64,000 bases of DNA, from positions 1,001,501 to 1,065,500 of the forward strand of contig NZ_RCHV01000002.1 of the NCBI RefSeq assembly GCF_003665095.1, written 5' to 3'. Below are positions 8,799 to 17,238 of this stretch, piece after piece. Numbering within the stretch: the first letter of the stretch is position 1; the number at the start of each line of letters is the position of its first letter. This stretch comes from Streptomyces sp. Z26. Lineage in GTDB: Bacteria; Actinomycetota; Actinomycetes; Streptomycetales; Streptomycetaceae. The translations under genes and the position numbers were made by a program. The notes under the pieces are model-generated. The model did no database searches. It was not told the DNA's origin and saw only the letters and a list, made by a program, of their open reading frames with translations.

Positions 8799-10220
8799 TC
8801 AGCCGACCGAGCCCTCCATCTGGAGCTCGATCAGCCGGTTCAGCTCCAGCGCGTACTCCATCGGCAGCTCCTTGGCGATCGGCTCGACGAAGCCGCGGAC
8901 GATCATCGCCATGGCCTCGTCCTCCGACAGCCCGCGGGCCATCAGGTAGAACAGCTGGTCGTCGCTGACCTTGGAGACGGTCGCCTCGTGGCCCATGGTC
9001 ACGTCGTCCTCGCGGACGTCCACGTACGGGTACGTGTCGGAGCGGGAGATCGTGTCCACGAGCAGCGCGTCGCACAGCACGTTCGACTTGGAGCCCTCGG
9101 CGCCCTCACCGATCTCGATCAGACCGCGGTAGGACGTACGGCCGCCGCCGCGCGCCACGGACTTGGAGACGATGTTGGACGACGTGCGCGGCGCCATGTG
9201 CACCATCTTCGCGCCCGCGTCCTGGTGCTGGCCCTCGCCCGCGAAGGCGACCGACAGGGTCTCGCCCTTGGCGTGCTCGCCCATCAGGTAGACGGCCGGG
9301 TACTTCATGGTGACCTTGGAGCCGAGGTTGCCGTCGACCCACTCCATGGTCGCGCCCTCGTAGGCCACGGCGCGCTTGGTGACCAGGTTGTAGACGTTGT
9401 TCGACCAGTTCTGGATCGTCGTGTAGCGGCAGCGGCCGCCCTTCTTGACGATGATCTCGACGACGGCGGAGTGCAGCGAGTCCGAGTTGTAGATCGGCGC
9501 GGTGCAGCCCTCGACGTAGTGCACGTAGGCGTTCTCGTCGACGATGATCAGGGTCCGCTCGAACTGGCCCATGTTCTCGGTGTTGATCCGGAAGTACGCC
9601 TGGAGCGGGATGTCGACGTGCACGCCCGGCGGCACGTAGATGAAGGAACCGCCGGACCACACGGCCGTGTTCAGCGCGGCGAACTTGTTGTCGCCGGTCG
9701 GGATGACCGTGCCGAAGTGCTCCTGGAAGATCTCCGGGTGCTCGCGCAGCGCGGTGTCGGTGTCCAGGAAGAGGACGCCCTGCTGCTCCAGGTCCTCGCG
9801 GATCTGGTGGTAGACGACCTCGGACTCGTACTGCGCGGCGACACCGGCGACGAGACGCTGCTTCTCGGCCTCCGGGATGCCGAGGCGGTCGTACGTGTTC
9901 TTGATGTCCTCGGGCAGGTCCTCCCAGGTCTGGGCCTGCTTCTCGGTGGACCGCACGAAGTACTTGATGTTGTCGAAGTCGATGCCGCTGAGGTCCGAAC
10001 CCCAGTTGGGCATGGGCTTCTTGCCGAAGAGCTTCAGCCCCTTGAGGCGGAGCTTCAGCATCCATTCCGGCTCGCCCTTCTTGCCGGAGATGTCGCGGAC
10101 GACGTCCTCGGAGAGGCCGCGCTTGGCCGCGGCTCCGGCCGCGTCCGAGTCGGCCCAGCCGTACTCGTAGTTGCCCAGTCCGTCCAGTTCGGGGTGGGCA
10201 GTCTCCGTGGGGAGCGTCAT
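8799..10220 (-). CDS. sufB: SufB, scaffold subunit of SufBCD
   Basis: The 473-residue protein has the SufB hallmarks: [53 protein letters not shown] and the C-terminal [29 protein letters not shown]. It is the main platform for nascent Fe-S clusters. The ATG at 10220 overlaps the sufR stop (ATGA); the longer upstream frame only shadows sufR. No intein is present. Confidence 0.96.
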   Translation of the reverse strand: MTLPTETAHPELDGLGNYEYGWADSDAAGAAAKRGLSEDVVRDISGKKGEPEWMLKLRLKGLKLFGKKPMPNWGSDLSGIDFDNIKYFVRSTEKQAQTWEDLPEDIKNTYDRLGIPEAEKQRLVAGVAAQYESEVVYHQIREDLEQQGVLFLDTDTALREHPEIFQEHFGTVIPTGDNKFAALNTAVWSGGSFIYVPPGVHVDIPLQAYFRINTENMGQFERTLIIVDENAYVHYVEGCTAPIYNSDSLHSAVVEIIVKKGGRCRYTTIQNWSNNVYNLVTKRAVAYEGATMEWVDGNLGSKVTMKYPAVYLMGEHAKGETLSVAFAGEGQHQDAGAKMVHMAPRTSSNIVSKSVARGGGRTSYRGLIEIGEGAEGSKSNVLCDALLVDTISRSDTYPYVDVREDDVTMGHEATVSKVSDDQLFYLMARGLSEDEAMAMIVRGFVEPIAKELPMEYALELNRLIELQMEGSVG

Positions 10221-11128
10221 GCGGGGTTCCTCCCGGCTGCTTTGGCTGTGGTGGCGTTGCTGGTCCTGCTGGTCCTGCTGGTGCTCCCGGCCGCACCGCC
10301 GCCGTGGGCGTCGCCGCCACGGGCTTCGGTACGGGTGCGGGGGACGTAGGTGGTGCACACGCCGTCGCCGTGGGCGATCGTCGCGAGGCGCTGCACATGG
10401 GTGCCGAGCAGGCGGGAGAAGACCTCGGTCTCCGCCTCGCACAGCTGCGGGAACTGTTCGGCGGTGTGCGCCACCGGGCAGTGGTGCTGGCAGAGCTGCT
10501 CCCCCCCGGAGCCCTGCTCGGAGGCGCCCCCGGCGGAAGCGGGCGCGGGCGCGCCGCGCGCGGTGGCAGCGTACCCGTCCTCGGTCAGCGCCTCCGCCAG
10601 CGCCTTCGTCCGCTCCTCGGGCGGCACCCGGTCGAGCGCCGCGCGGTACCGCTCGGCCTGCGCCTCGACCCGTGCGCGCGCGAACTCCGCGACCGCGGCG
10701 TCACCCGCCGCGCCGCCGCCCGCCGCGCGGGCGATCCAGCGGAGGGCGTCCGCGGCCAGCTCGTCGTACGCCTGGTCGAAGGCGTCGCGGCCGCAGTCGG
10801 TGAGCGCGAAGACCTTCGCGGGGCGGCCGCGGCCACGCGCGCCGTAGACGCGCTGGGCGCTGGCCTCGACGACGCCCTCGGCGGCCAGGGCGTCCAGGTG
10901 GCGGCGGACCGCGGCCTGGGTCAGCTCCAGCCGGAGCGCCAGCTCGGCGGCGGTGGAGGGGCCGTGGTCGAGGATGGAACGGGCGACCCTGCTCCGGGTG
11001 CCCCGCTGCTCCTCGGGCGTCCCGCCCGCGCCGACGGGGACCGGCCTGGCGCCGGGCGCGCCGGAGTCCGCGGCGGCGGCCGCTTCGGCCTCCGCGCGCG
11101 TCTCGTGAGCGTCGCCCTCGTTTTTCAC
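10217..11128 (-). CDS. sufR: SufR, Fe-S-sensing repressor of the suf operon
   Basis: The 303-residue DeoR/ArsR-like regulator has a winged helix (about residues 45-105: [24 protein letters not shown]) and a C-terminal cluster-binding motif, [24 protein letters not shown]. Holo-SufR represses suf and loss of the cluster derepresses it (known in cyanobacteria and mycobacteria). The GTG at 11128 is chosen because it begins the conserved VKN sequence, sits exactly where a leaderless transcript would start, and abuts a CAAC-N6-GTTG operator; an ATG at 11164 falls in the -35 element. An extended Ser/Thr/Ala-rich tail is encoded by a short DNA repeat near 10258-10292. The gene overlaps sufB by 4 bp. 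Confidence 0.93.
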   Translation of the reverse strand: MKNEGDAHETRAEAEAAAAADSGAPGARPVPVGAGGTPEEQRGTRSRVARSILDHGPSTAAELALRLELTQAAVRRHLDALAAEGVVEASAQRVYGARGRGRPAKVFALTDCGRDAFDQAYDELAADALRWIARAAGGGAAGDAAVAEFARARVEAQAERYRAALDRVPPEERTKALAEALTEDGYAATARGAPAPASAGGASEQGSGGEQLCQHHCPVAHTAEQFPQLCEAETEVFSRLLGTHVQRLATIAHGDGVCTTYVPRTRTEARGGDAHGGGAAGSTSRTSRTSNATTAKAAGRNPA

Positions 11129-11141
11129 AACGCCATTGTTG
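11128..11141 (-). promoter_or_regulatory. SufR operator CAAC-N6-GTTG
   Basis: The perfect inverted repeat CAAC-GCCATT-GTTG matches the SufR half-sites described in cyanobacteria (CAAC-N6-GTTG). It covers the -10 element and touches the first base of the sufR start codon, so a bound repressor would block the whole suf operon. Confidence 0.7.
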
Positions 11142-11164
11142 CGTAATTCACGGAAGGGCGGCAA
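11135..11164 (-). promoter_or_regulatory. Probable leaderless sufR/suf promoter
   Basis: On the minus strand TTGCCG (rc of 11159-11164) and AACAAT (rc of 11135-11140) are separated by 18 bp. The AACAAT box ends 6 nt before the GTG at 11128, the spacing expected when transcription starts on the start codon. The -10 matches TANNNT at the two key positions (A-11, T-7) but not the first. Confidence 0.55.
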
Positions 11165-11200
11165 GCCAGGCTCTGACCTGCCCGAATGGAGTACGTCACG

Positions 11201-11219
11201 TTAGGCAAGCCTTACCGAA
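11201..11219. promoter_or_regulatory. Candidate DmdR/IdeR iron box
   Basis: TTAGGCAAGCCTTACCGAA matches 14 of 19 positions of the DtxR-family iron box consensus TTAGGTTAGGCTAACCTAA. It lies between divergent sufR and the ABC exporter gene, 45 bp upstream of the latter's predicted -10. Confidence 0.5.
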
Positions 11220-11263
11220 CCAGGGTCGCGAACCCCCCGAACCGGGCCCTCCGCGCCGCTCCC

Positions 11264-11269
11264 TAGACT
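11264..11269 (+). promoter_or_regulatory. -10 element of a leaderless ABC transporter promoter
   Basis: TAGACT (TANNNT) ends 6 nt before the ATG at 11276, and no Shine-Dalgarno sequence precedes that ATG. No good -35 is visible. Confidence 0.5.
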
Positions 11270-11275
11270 CGCCCC

Positions 11276-12199
11276 ATGCACAGTGCACCGGCTGTCGAGA
11301 TCGCGGGACTGGTGAAGCGGTACGGCAGCGAGGCCGCGGTGGACGGACTCGACCTGTCCGTCGCCACCGGCACCGTCACCGCCGTACTGGGACCCAACGG
11401 CGCGGGCAAGACCACCACCATCGAGACCTGCGAGGGCTTCCGCCGCCCGGACGCGGGCCGCGTCCGCGTGCTCGGCCTCGACCCGTACGCCGACGCCCCC
11501 GCGCTGCGCCCGCGCGTCGGCGTGATGCTCCAGAACGGCGGGGTCTACCCGGGCGTACGCGCCGGGGAGATGCTCCGCCACATGGCGTCCCTGCACGCCC
11601 ACCCCCTCGACGTGACCGCCCTCGGCGAACGGCTCGGGCTGGGCGGCTGCGGCCGTACGCCCTACCGGCGGCTGTCCGGCGGCCAACAGCAGCGGCTCGC
11701 GCTGGCGATGGCCGTGGTCGGCCGCCCGGAGCTGGTCTTCCTGGACGAACCGACCGCCGGACTCGACCCGCAGGCCCGGCGCGCCACCTGGGACCTGGTA
11801 CGGGAGCTGCGCGCGGACGGCGTGACCGTCGTGCTCAGCACCCACCACATGGACGAGGCGGAGCAGCTGTCGGACCACGTCGCGATCGTGGACGGCGGCC
11901 GGGTGATCGCGGAGGGCACGCCGGAGGAGCTGTGCCGCGGCGGCGCGGAGAACAGCCTCCGCTTCGGCGGGCGCCCCGCACTCGACCTGGCCGCGCTGCT
12001 CAAGGCCCTGCCGGACGGCACCTCGGCGGCGGAACTGACCCCCGGCTCGTACCGGCTGACGGGCACCGTCGACCCGCAGCTGCTGGCCACGGTCACCTCC
12101 TGGTGCGCGCAGAACGGCGTGCTGCCGGACCGGATCTCGGTCGAACGGCGGACCCTGGAGGACGTTTTCCTCGAGCTGACGGGGAGGGAGCTGCGGTGA
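11276..12199 (+). CDS. ABC-2 type exporter, ATP-binding subunit
   Basis: The 307-residue ATPase has Walker A LGPNGAGKTTT, signature LSGGQQQRLALAMA, Walker B LVFLDEPTAGLD and the H-loop STHHMDEAEQ. A C-terminal extension of about 80 residues follows, as in drug-exporting (DrrA/CcmA-like) families. It pairs with the membrane subunit at 12374. The cargo is unknown. The gene is probably transcribed leaderlessly. Its last codons (LELTGRELR) and stop are duplicated twice downstream by an 89-bp tandem repeat, so the original GTGA coupling to the permease is interrupted by two mini-ORFs. Confidence 0.93.
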   Translation: MHSAPAVEIAGLVKRYGSEAAVDGLDLSVATGTVTAVLGPNGAGKTTTIETCEGFRRPDAGRVRVLGLDPYADAPALRPRVGVMLQNGGVYPGVRAGEMLRHMASLHAHPLDVTALGERLGLGGCGRTPYRRLSGGQQQRLALAMAVVGRPELVFLDEPTAGLDPQARRATWDLVRELRADGVTVVLSTHHMDEAEQLSDHVAIVDGGRVIAEGTPEELCRGGAENSLRFGGRPALDLAALLKALPDGTSAAELTPGSYRLTGTVDPQLLATVTSWCAQNGVLPDRISVERRTLEDVFLELTGRELR

Positions 12200-12288
12200 C
12201 CGACACGGGAACGCCCACCGGGCGGGGGTACGGGGGTCGCCCCCCGGGAGACCGCAGCCTCGAGCTGACGGGGAGGGAGCTGCGGTGA
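12196..12288 (+). CDS. Repeat-encoded mini-ORF 1 (30 aa)
   Basis: A GTG overlapping the ATPase stop (GTGA) opens a 30-codon frame: VTDTGTPTG, then RGYGGRPPGDRS, then LELTGRELR. It is therefore a chimera of the permease N-terminus and the ATPase C-terminus. It has the same GGGAGGGAG ribosome site 5 nt upstream as the real genes and ends by GTGA overlap with the next copy. A protein function is doubtful; it may simply carry ribosomes forward. Confidence 0.45.
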   Translation: MTDTGTPTGRGYGGRPPGDRSLELTGRELR

Positions 12289-12377
12289 CGGACACGGGCC
12301 ACACCACCGGGCGGGGGTACGGGGGTCGCCCCCCGGGAGACCGCGGCCTCGAGCTGACGGGGAGGGAACCGCGGTGA
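12285..12377 (+). CDS. Repeat-encoded mini-ORF 2 (30 aa)
   Basis: The second copy of the chain reads VTDTGHTTG...LELTGREPR and ends in a GTGA overlap with the permease start at 12374. It differs from mini-ORF 1 at four residues. As with mini-ORF 1, translation is plausible but unproven. Confidence 0.45.
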   Translation: MTDTGHTTGRGYGGRPPGDRGLELTGREPR

Positions 12378-13177
12378 CCGACACGGGAACGCCCACCGGC
12401 ACGTTCACGCCGGAGCCGGGGGCCGCGCCCCTGCCGCGCATGATCGCCGCGCAGGCCGCGCTGGAGACGCGGATGCTGCTGCGGCACGGCGAGCAGCTGC
12501 TGCTGACCGTCGTGATCCCGACCCTGCTGCTGGTCCTCTTCAGCGGGGTCGACGTCGTCGACCTGCCGGACGTGCCCGCGGGCGCGGGCGCCGACCGGCG
12601 CGTGGACTACCTGGCGCCGGGCATCCTGGCGCTCGCGGTGCTGTCCACGGCCTTCACCGGGCAGGCGATCGCCACGGGCTTCGAGCGGCGGTACGGCGTG
12701 CTGAAGCGGCTCGCCGCGTCCCCGCTGCCCCGCTGGGGGCTGATGGCGGCGAAGACCTGCGCGGTGCTGGTCGTCGAGGTGCTCCAGGTGCTGCTGCTGA
12801 CGGCGGTCGCGTACGCGCTCGGCTGGTCGCCGCACGGCGGTCCGGCGGCCGTGCTCCTGCTGCTCGTCGCGGGCACCGCCGCGTTCTCCGGGCTCGGGCT
12901 GCTGATGGCCGGGACGCTGCGGGCGGAGGCGACGCTGGCCGCCGCGAACCTGGTGTTCGTGCTGCTGCTGGTCGGGGGCGGGGTCGTGGTGCCGCTGGAG
13001 AAGTTCCCCGGGGCCGTACGGGGCGTGCTGGAGCTGCTGCCGATCGCCGCGCTCTCGGACGGCCTGCGGGACGTGCTGCGCGACGGCGCGGGCATGCCGT
13101 GGGGCGCGTTGGGGGTGCTCGGCGTGTGGGCGGTGCTGGGGCTGGCCGCGGCGGCCCGGTTCTTCCGCTGGGAGTGA
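12374..13177 (+). CDS. ABC-2 type exporter, membrane subunit
   Basis: The 267-residue protein has about six hydrophobic segments, including LLLTVVIPTLLLVLF, VLSTAFTGQAIATGFERRYGVLKRLAASPLPRW (the typical ABC-2 first cytoplasmic loop) and ILALAVL. It forms the membrane channel for the ATPase encoded just upstream. The start is the GTG at 12374 in the third repeat copy, with ribosome site GGGAGGG before it. Two almost identical upstream GTGs open only mini-ORFs in other frames. Confidence 0.9.
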   Translation: MTDTGTPTGTFTPEPGAAPLPRMIAAQAALETRMLLRHGEQLLLTVVIPTLLLVLFSGVDVVDLPDVPAGAGADRRVDYLAPGILALAVLSTAFTGQAIATGFERRYGVLKRLAASPLPRWGLMAAKTCAVLVVEVLQVLLLTAVAYALGWSPHGGPAAVLLLLVAGTAAFSGLGLLMAGTLRAEATLAAANLVFVLLLVGGGVVVPLEKFPGAVRGVLELLPIAALSDGLRDVLRDGAGMPWGALGVLGVWAVLGLAAAARFFRWE

Positions 13178-13323
13178 CGGGTGCGGGCGGCGTGACGGGC
13201 AGGGCGTGACGGCCGGGCGGCGTACGGGGGTCGGCGCACGTGGGACGGGTTCCGGCGGGTGTCCCCCGCCCCGTACGGGCCCCTTGTGAAGGCGCGCACA
13301 AGAGGCGTCCTAGCATGGGTCCC

Positions 13324-14367
13324 GTGCCGAATCTCCTCGAAATCGCGCGGAACCCGATCGCGTACACCGCCGCCCGTTGGACGCCGACACAACGCACGCT
13401 GGAGCGCGCCACGTTGTCGTCCGTGGTGATGAGCGTGGTGATCGTGGCGACCGGCGGCGCGGTGCGCCTCACCGGCTCCGGGCTCGGCTGCGAGACCTGG
13501 CCGAAGTGCGGCGACGACAGCCTGACCGCCACCCCCGAGATGGGCGTGCACGGCGCGATCGAGTTCGGCAACCGGATGCTGACGTACGTGCTGTGCGCCG
13601 CCGTCGGCTGGGCCATCGTCGCCGCGCGCTCCGCGCGGCCCGAACGGCGCGGGCTCAGCCGACTGGCCTGGGCGCAGTTCTGGCTCGTGGCGGCGAACGG
13701 CGTCATCGGCGGCATCACGGTGCTGACCGAGCTGAACCCGTACACCGTCGCCGGGCACTTCCTGCTCGCCATGACGCTGCTCACGGTCTGCACCGTGACC
13801 TGGCTCCGCGCGCGCGAGGGCGACGCGGAGCCGCGGCCGCTCGTCGACACGACGGCGAGGCGGCTGACGGCCGCGCTCACCGTGTCGTCGGCGGTGCTGG
13901 TCGCCCTGGGCACGGTGGTCACGGGCTCCGGGCCGCACGCGGGCGACAGCAGCGACGTGCCGCGGATGCCCGTCGACGAGGCGCTGGCGGCGCGCGTGCA
14001 CTCCGTGGCCGCGTGGCTGGTGATCGCGCTGACCGTGGCACTGTGGCTGGCGCTGCGCCCGTCCGGGACGGCGCACGGGCCGAGGGCGCGTACGCGGGAA
14101 CTGTTCCTGGTGCTGCTCGCGCAAGGCGTGATCGGCTACGTGCAGTACTTCACGGACCTGCCCGAGATCCTCGTCGGGCTGCACCTGTTCGGCTCGACGC
14201 TGGTGTGGATCGCCGTGCTGCGGGTGGTGCTGTCGCTGCGGGAGCGCGGGCTGCCGGGGGCGGCGCCCGTACCCGAGCGGGACGCGGGCGCGGACGACGG
14301 GGCGGACGGGAGCGGGAGCGGCGACGCCGCCGCGGCCGCTCAGCCGGTGGCCACCTCCGGCACGTAG
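13324..14367 (+). CDS. ctaA: CtaA, heme A synthase
   Basis: The 347-residue membrane protein of the COX15/CtaA family converts heme O to heme A for cytochrome aa3 oxidase. Visible are VIVATGGAVRLTGSGLGCETWPKCG with the conserved Cys pair region, four heme-ligand-type His (VHGAIEFGNR, VAGHFLLA, VHSVAAW, GLHLFGSTLVW) and eight hydrophobic segments. The GTG at 13324 is chosen because TAGCAT (13311-13316) lies 7 nt before it as a -10 for a leaderless start; an ATG at 13315 would fall inside that box. The C-terminal 35 residues are a disordered Ala/Gly/Asp tail. The 3' end overlaps the convergent amidohydrolase gene by 28 bp. Confidence 0.93.
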   Translation: MPNLLEIARNPIAYTAARWTPTQRTLERATLSSVVMSVVIVATGGAVRLTGSGLGCETWPKCGDDSLTATPEMGVHGAIEFGNRMLTYVLCAAVGWAIVAARSARPERRGLSRLAWAQFWLVAANGVIGGITVLTELNPYTVAGHFLLAMTLLTVCTVTWLRAREGDAEPRPLVDTTARRLTAALTVSSAVLVALGTVVTGSGPHAGDSSDVPRMPVDEALAARVHSVAAWLVIALTVALWLALRPSGTAHGPRARTRELFLVLLAQGVIGYVQYFTDLPEILVGLHLFGSTLVWIAVLRVVLSLRERGLPGAAPVPERDAGADDGADGSGSGDAAAAAQPVATSGT

Positions 14368-15620
14368 TCGATCCGCGGGGCGCGCGCCGGGGGCGCGGGG
14401 CGCGACGCGGGCTCCAGGCCGTAGACGTGCCGGGCGTTGCCGTGGGCGAGCTGCCGCGCGACCCGTACGGCCTCCGCGTGCGCGCAGGCGCCGCTCTCCG
14501 TCCAGCGCGCGAGCACCCGTTCGGTGCGGGCGGTGAAGCGCCGCGCGGCGACCACGTACAGCTCCGGCAGCGCCCACGCGCCGCTGGAGAACAGCAGCTT
14601 CCCCGACGGCGCCTCCGTCAGCGTCTCCTCCGGCGACGGCCCGACGTCCGCGTACACGTGCGGGAACGCGGCCGCGAGCTGCGCCCCCGCGCGGTGGTAC
14701 GGCGCGCGGGGCACCAGCACCAGGCGCGCGCCGAGCCCACCGGTGGCGTGCAGGAACGGGCGCAGCGGCGCCGGGTCCGCGCAGTGCAGCTGCACCGGCC
14801 TGCCGGTGGTGAGGGCGGCCCACAGCAGGTGCCGTACGAGCGCGGGCTCGTCCGCCCGGGGCACGGCCGGGCGCGGTACGGCGGGGTGCCACGGGGCCGC
14901 CTCGGGGTGCGCGTCCGTCGTACGGGCGGCGCGGGCGCGCAGCCAGCGCCCGGCGGCGCGGCGGACCTCGTACGGGGTGGGGGCGGGGCCCTCACGGAAG
15001 GTGCCCGTGGAGACGAACGCCACGGCGTGGGCGGCGGCGTGCAGGGACTCGGCGAGGTTGCCGAGGAAGGCGTCGACGGTGCCGGAGGTGTCGGCGACCT
15101 GCGCGGCCAGTTCGCGCAGGGAGACGGCCTCGCGGGCGCGGCCGAGGGCGGCGGCCCCGAGTTCGGCGGGGCTCGTGGTGGTGTCGGCGGCGGGGATCGC
15201 GACCGTGTCCGGTGCGCTGGTGTCCGTCACGAACGCGCCGACGCCGCTGCCGCGCAGCAGCGCGCGGGTGGCGGTGAAGGCGCCCAGCTCACGGCGGCGC
15301 GCGAGGTAGCGCACGGGCGGGCAGTGCGCCGGTAGGCCGAGCAGCGGCGGGCACCAGCGGCGCAGGTCGCGGCCGAGCCCGCTGTCGAAGTGGCTGCTGC
15401 CGCGCGGTGACGTACCGCCGCGCGCCCCGGAGACGGCCGCGAGGTACGCCTCGAACGCGCCGAGGCCCAGCTCGCCGTGGAGGACGCCTCTGCCGTACTG
15501 GTCGGTGAGCGGCGTACGGCGCAGGTACGTGCCCCGGCCGGGGTCCGGCGGGTCCGCCCCGTCCCCCGAGGCCGTCCCGTCCCTCTCGTCCGTCGGAGCC
15601 GCCGCGTCCCACGCGCCCAT
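14340..15620 (-). CDS. Amidohydrolase-like TIM-barrel protein, metal motif altered
   Basis: The 426-residue protein resembles the Streptomyces amidohydrolase-2-like family found next to ctaB. Recognisable blocks are LGAFEAYL, RRWCPPLLGLPAHCPPVRYLARR, VADTSGTVDAFLGNLAESLHAAAHAV, RPVQLHCADPAP, VYADVGPSPEE and GKLLFSSGAWALPELY. In relatives, as I recall them, the N-terminus reads DQYCHG, supplying a metal-ligand His; here it reads DQYGRG, so that His is missing. Function is unknown and the enzyme may have lost its metal site. The start ATG at 15620 is uncertain, because the first 35 residues are low complexity. Confidence 0.75.
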   Translation of the reverse strand: MGAWDAAAPTDERDGTASGDGADPPDPGRGTYLRRTPLTDQYGRGVLHGELGLGAFEAYLAAVSGARGGTSPRGSSHFDSGLGRDLRRWCPPLLGLPAHCPPVRYLARRRELGAFTATRALLRGSGVGAFVTDTSAPDTVAIPAADTTTSPAELGAAALGRAREAVSLRELAAQVADTSGTVDAFLGNLAESLHAAAHAVAFVSTGTFREGPAPTPYEVRRAAGRWLRARAARTTDAHPEAAPWHPAVPRPAVPRADEPALVRHLLWAALTTGRPVQLHCADPAPLRPFLHATGGLGARLVLVPRAPYHRAGAQLAAAFPHVYADVGPSPEETLTEAPSGKLLFSSGAWALPELYVVAARRFTARTERVLARWTESGACAHAEAVRVARQLAHGNARHVYGLEPASRPAPPARAPRIDYVPEVATG

Positions 15621-15761
15621 CCCGCACCTCCGCACCGGTCGCCCCGCCGGACCCTGGCGGGCCCCGCTGGGACTAACGGCGGCGGGACGGGTTGGGTGTC
15701 GCGCGTGTGGGATCGGTCTCGCCTGCCGCCGTCCACGTCGCCACCGTGCGATACCCGCCGG

Positions 15762-15767
15762 TAGCAT
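15762..15767 (+). promoter_or_regulatory. -10 element of a leaderless promoter
   Basis: TAGCAT lies 7 nt before the ATG at 15775, with TCGCCA (15738-15743) 18 bp upstream as a plausible -35. No Shine-Dalgarno sequence is present. Confidence 0.45.
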
Positions 15768-15774
15768 CCCGCGC

Positions 15775-16194
15775 ATGGCAGACACACAGCAGGCCGACGA
15801 CGAGCCCACCACCCCGTCCACCGCGTCCGGCGCCCCCGCCACGGGCGGGAACACCGGGTCCGGCGGGGGCGGGCCGCTCGGCGGCCGTGAGGCGCGGCGC
15901 ACGGCGCGCGTCGCCAAACGGATCTCCGCGTTCGCGGCGGCGCACGGCGGCGGCGCGGAGGGTCAGATCGCGTACCTGGGCCAGCGGGGCGTACGGCTCG
16001 TGCTCGTCGCCGCCGACGGCACCTGGGGCGACGTCGTGGCACCGTCCCGCGCGCTGGCCGAGCGGGCGGCGGAACGGGCGGGGATCACCCTGCACGACGC
16101 GTTCGACGGGGAGTTGGCGGAGAAGGTGCACACCGGACCGTACGAGTGGTCCCGCATGGCGGGCATCCAGCTCGGCGGCGCGGGCGCTTCCTGA
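15775..16194 (+). CDS. Small conserved actinobacterial protein of unknown function
   Basis: The 139-residue protein has a disordered Thr/Gly/Pro N-terminus (about 45 residues) and a compact C-terminal domain: RRTARVAKRISAFAAAHGG, IAYLGQRGVRLVLVAADGTWGDVV, ALAERAAERAGITLHDAF and TGPYEWSRMAGIQLGG. No transmembrane segment or catalytic motif is seen. It sits alone between the divergent amidohydrolase and convergent ctaB, and is probably transcribed leaderlessly. The name of the family is not recognised. Confidence 0.8.
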   Translation: MADTQQADDEPTTPSTASGAPATGGNTGSGGGGPLGGREARRTARVAKRISAFAAAHGGGAEGQIAYLGQRGVRLVLVAADGTWGDVVAPSRALAERAAERAGITLHDAFDGELAEKVHTGPYEWSRMAGIQLGGAGAS

Positions 16195-16222
16195 CGCACC
16201 GCCTCCCCCGCACCCGAACGGT

Positions 16223-16252
16223 TTCCGGGCACCGCGCGCGCGGTGCCCGGAA
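16223..16252. terminator. Bidirectional hairpin terminator
   Basis: A perfect 30-bp palindrome, with TTCCGGGCACCGC arms around GCGC, sits between the convergent 15775 gene and ctaB. It can terminate both. Confidence 0.8.
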
Positions 16253-16296
16253 CGACGGTGACGGCGGGGAGTCGACGCGCGGCGCGCGGGTGGGCC

Positions 16297-17238
16297 TCAG
16301 CGCAGGAACGGGTCGATCGCCACGGCGACGAACAGCACCGACACGTACGTGATCGACCAGTGGAAGAGGCGCATCTCCTTCAGCGCCGCCCCCGTCGCCC
16401 CGGCCCGCGCGCGCGACTGGAGACCGTGCGCCTCCTTCAGCCACCAGGCGCCCGCGAGACCGGCGACCAGCGGGTAGAACCAGCCGACGTACCCGAGGGG
16501 CCAGAGCGCCAGGGAGACGGCGACCATCACCCAGCTGTAGAGGACGATCTGCCGGGACACCGTCGCGTTCGAGGCGACGACCGGGAGCATCGGGACTCCG
16601 ACGCGGGCGTAGTCCTCCTTGACCTTCATGGACAGCGGCCAGTAGTGCGGCGGCGTCCAGAAGAACATCACCAGGAAGAGGACGACGGCGGCCCAGCTCA
16701 CGTCGTTCGTGACCGAGGACCAGCCGATGAGCACGGGCATGCAGCCCGCGATGCCGCCCCAGACGATGTTCTGGGAGGTGCGCCGCTTGAGGATCATCGT
16801 GTAGACGACCACGTAGAACAGCAGCGCGCCGAGGGCGAGCCAGGCGGACAGCCAGTTGACCAGGAGGCCCAGCCAGAGGGTGGAGCCGACGGCCAGCGTG
16901 AGGCCGAACACCAGCCCCTCGCGCGGGCTGACCATGCCGGTGACCAGCGGGCGCTGCGACGTGCGGTGCATCAGCGCGTCGATGTCGCGGTCGAGGTACA
17001 TGTTCAGGGCGTTGGCGCCGCCCGCCGAGAGGTAGCCGCCGACGCAGGTGGCGAGCACCAGCCACAGGTCGGGCACGCCCTGCGCGGCCAGGAACATCAC
17101 CGGGATGGTGGTGATCAGCAGGAGTTCGATGATGCGCGGCTTGGTGAGCGCGACGAACGCCCTGACCCTCGCGGCGAACGGGCGTGGAACGGTGCTGTGG
17201 TCGAGCACCCCCGCGGGACGGGATTCGACGGCCGTCAC
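16297..17238 (-). CDS. ctaB: CtaB, heme O synthase (protoheme IX farnesyltransferase)
   Basis: The 313-residue UbiA-family prenyltransferase adds a farnesyl chain to heme B. The prenyl-diphosphate-binding motif is [18 protein letters not shown] (NxxxDxxxD), and the second loop reads [15 protein letters not shown]. Eight to nine hydrophobic segments are present. GTG at 17238 is preferred over GTG at 17244: the former has AGGGG 5 nt upstream, whereas for the latter the same site is 1 nt away. It supplies substrate to CtaA. Confidence 0.95.
   Translation of the reverse strand: MTAVESRPAGVLDHSTVPRPFAARVRAFVALTKPRIIELLLITTIPVMFLAAQGVPDLWLVLATCVGGYLSAGGANALNMYLDRDIDALMHRTSQRPLVTGMVSPREGLVFGLTLAVGSTLWLGLLVNWLSAWLALGALLFYVVVYTMILKRRTSQNIVWGGIAGCMPVLIGWSSVTNDVSWAAVVLFLVMFFWTPPHYWPLSMKVKEDYARVGVPMLPVVASNATVSRQIVLYSWVMVAVSLALWPLGYVGWFYPLVAGLAGAWWLKEAHGLQSRARAGATGAALKEMRLFHWSITYVSVLFVAVAIDPFLR

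Larger units (their letters stand above)
12169..12399 (+). repeat. 89-bp tandem repeat, about 2.6 copies, at the exporter gene junction
   Basis: Copies begin at about 12169/12171, 12260 and 12349 and differ at only a few bases. Each holds the end of the ATPase gene, a GGGAGGG ribosome site, a TGA/GTG overlap, the first codons of the permease and a palindromic CGGGGG-TCGC-CCCCCG core. The third copy stops after about 51 bp, where the permease gene continues. Confidence 0.95.

Noticed and set aside
11129..11164. ATG at 11164 as the sufR start
   Set aside because: It lies within the predicted -35 element, upstream of the SufR operator, and adds residues that are not conserved.
12171..12399. CRISPR-like or mobile repeat at the exporter junction
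   Set aside because: The copies are contiguous with no spacers and include parts of both flanking genes, so this is a tandem duplication.
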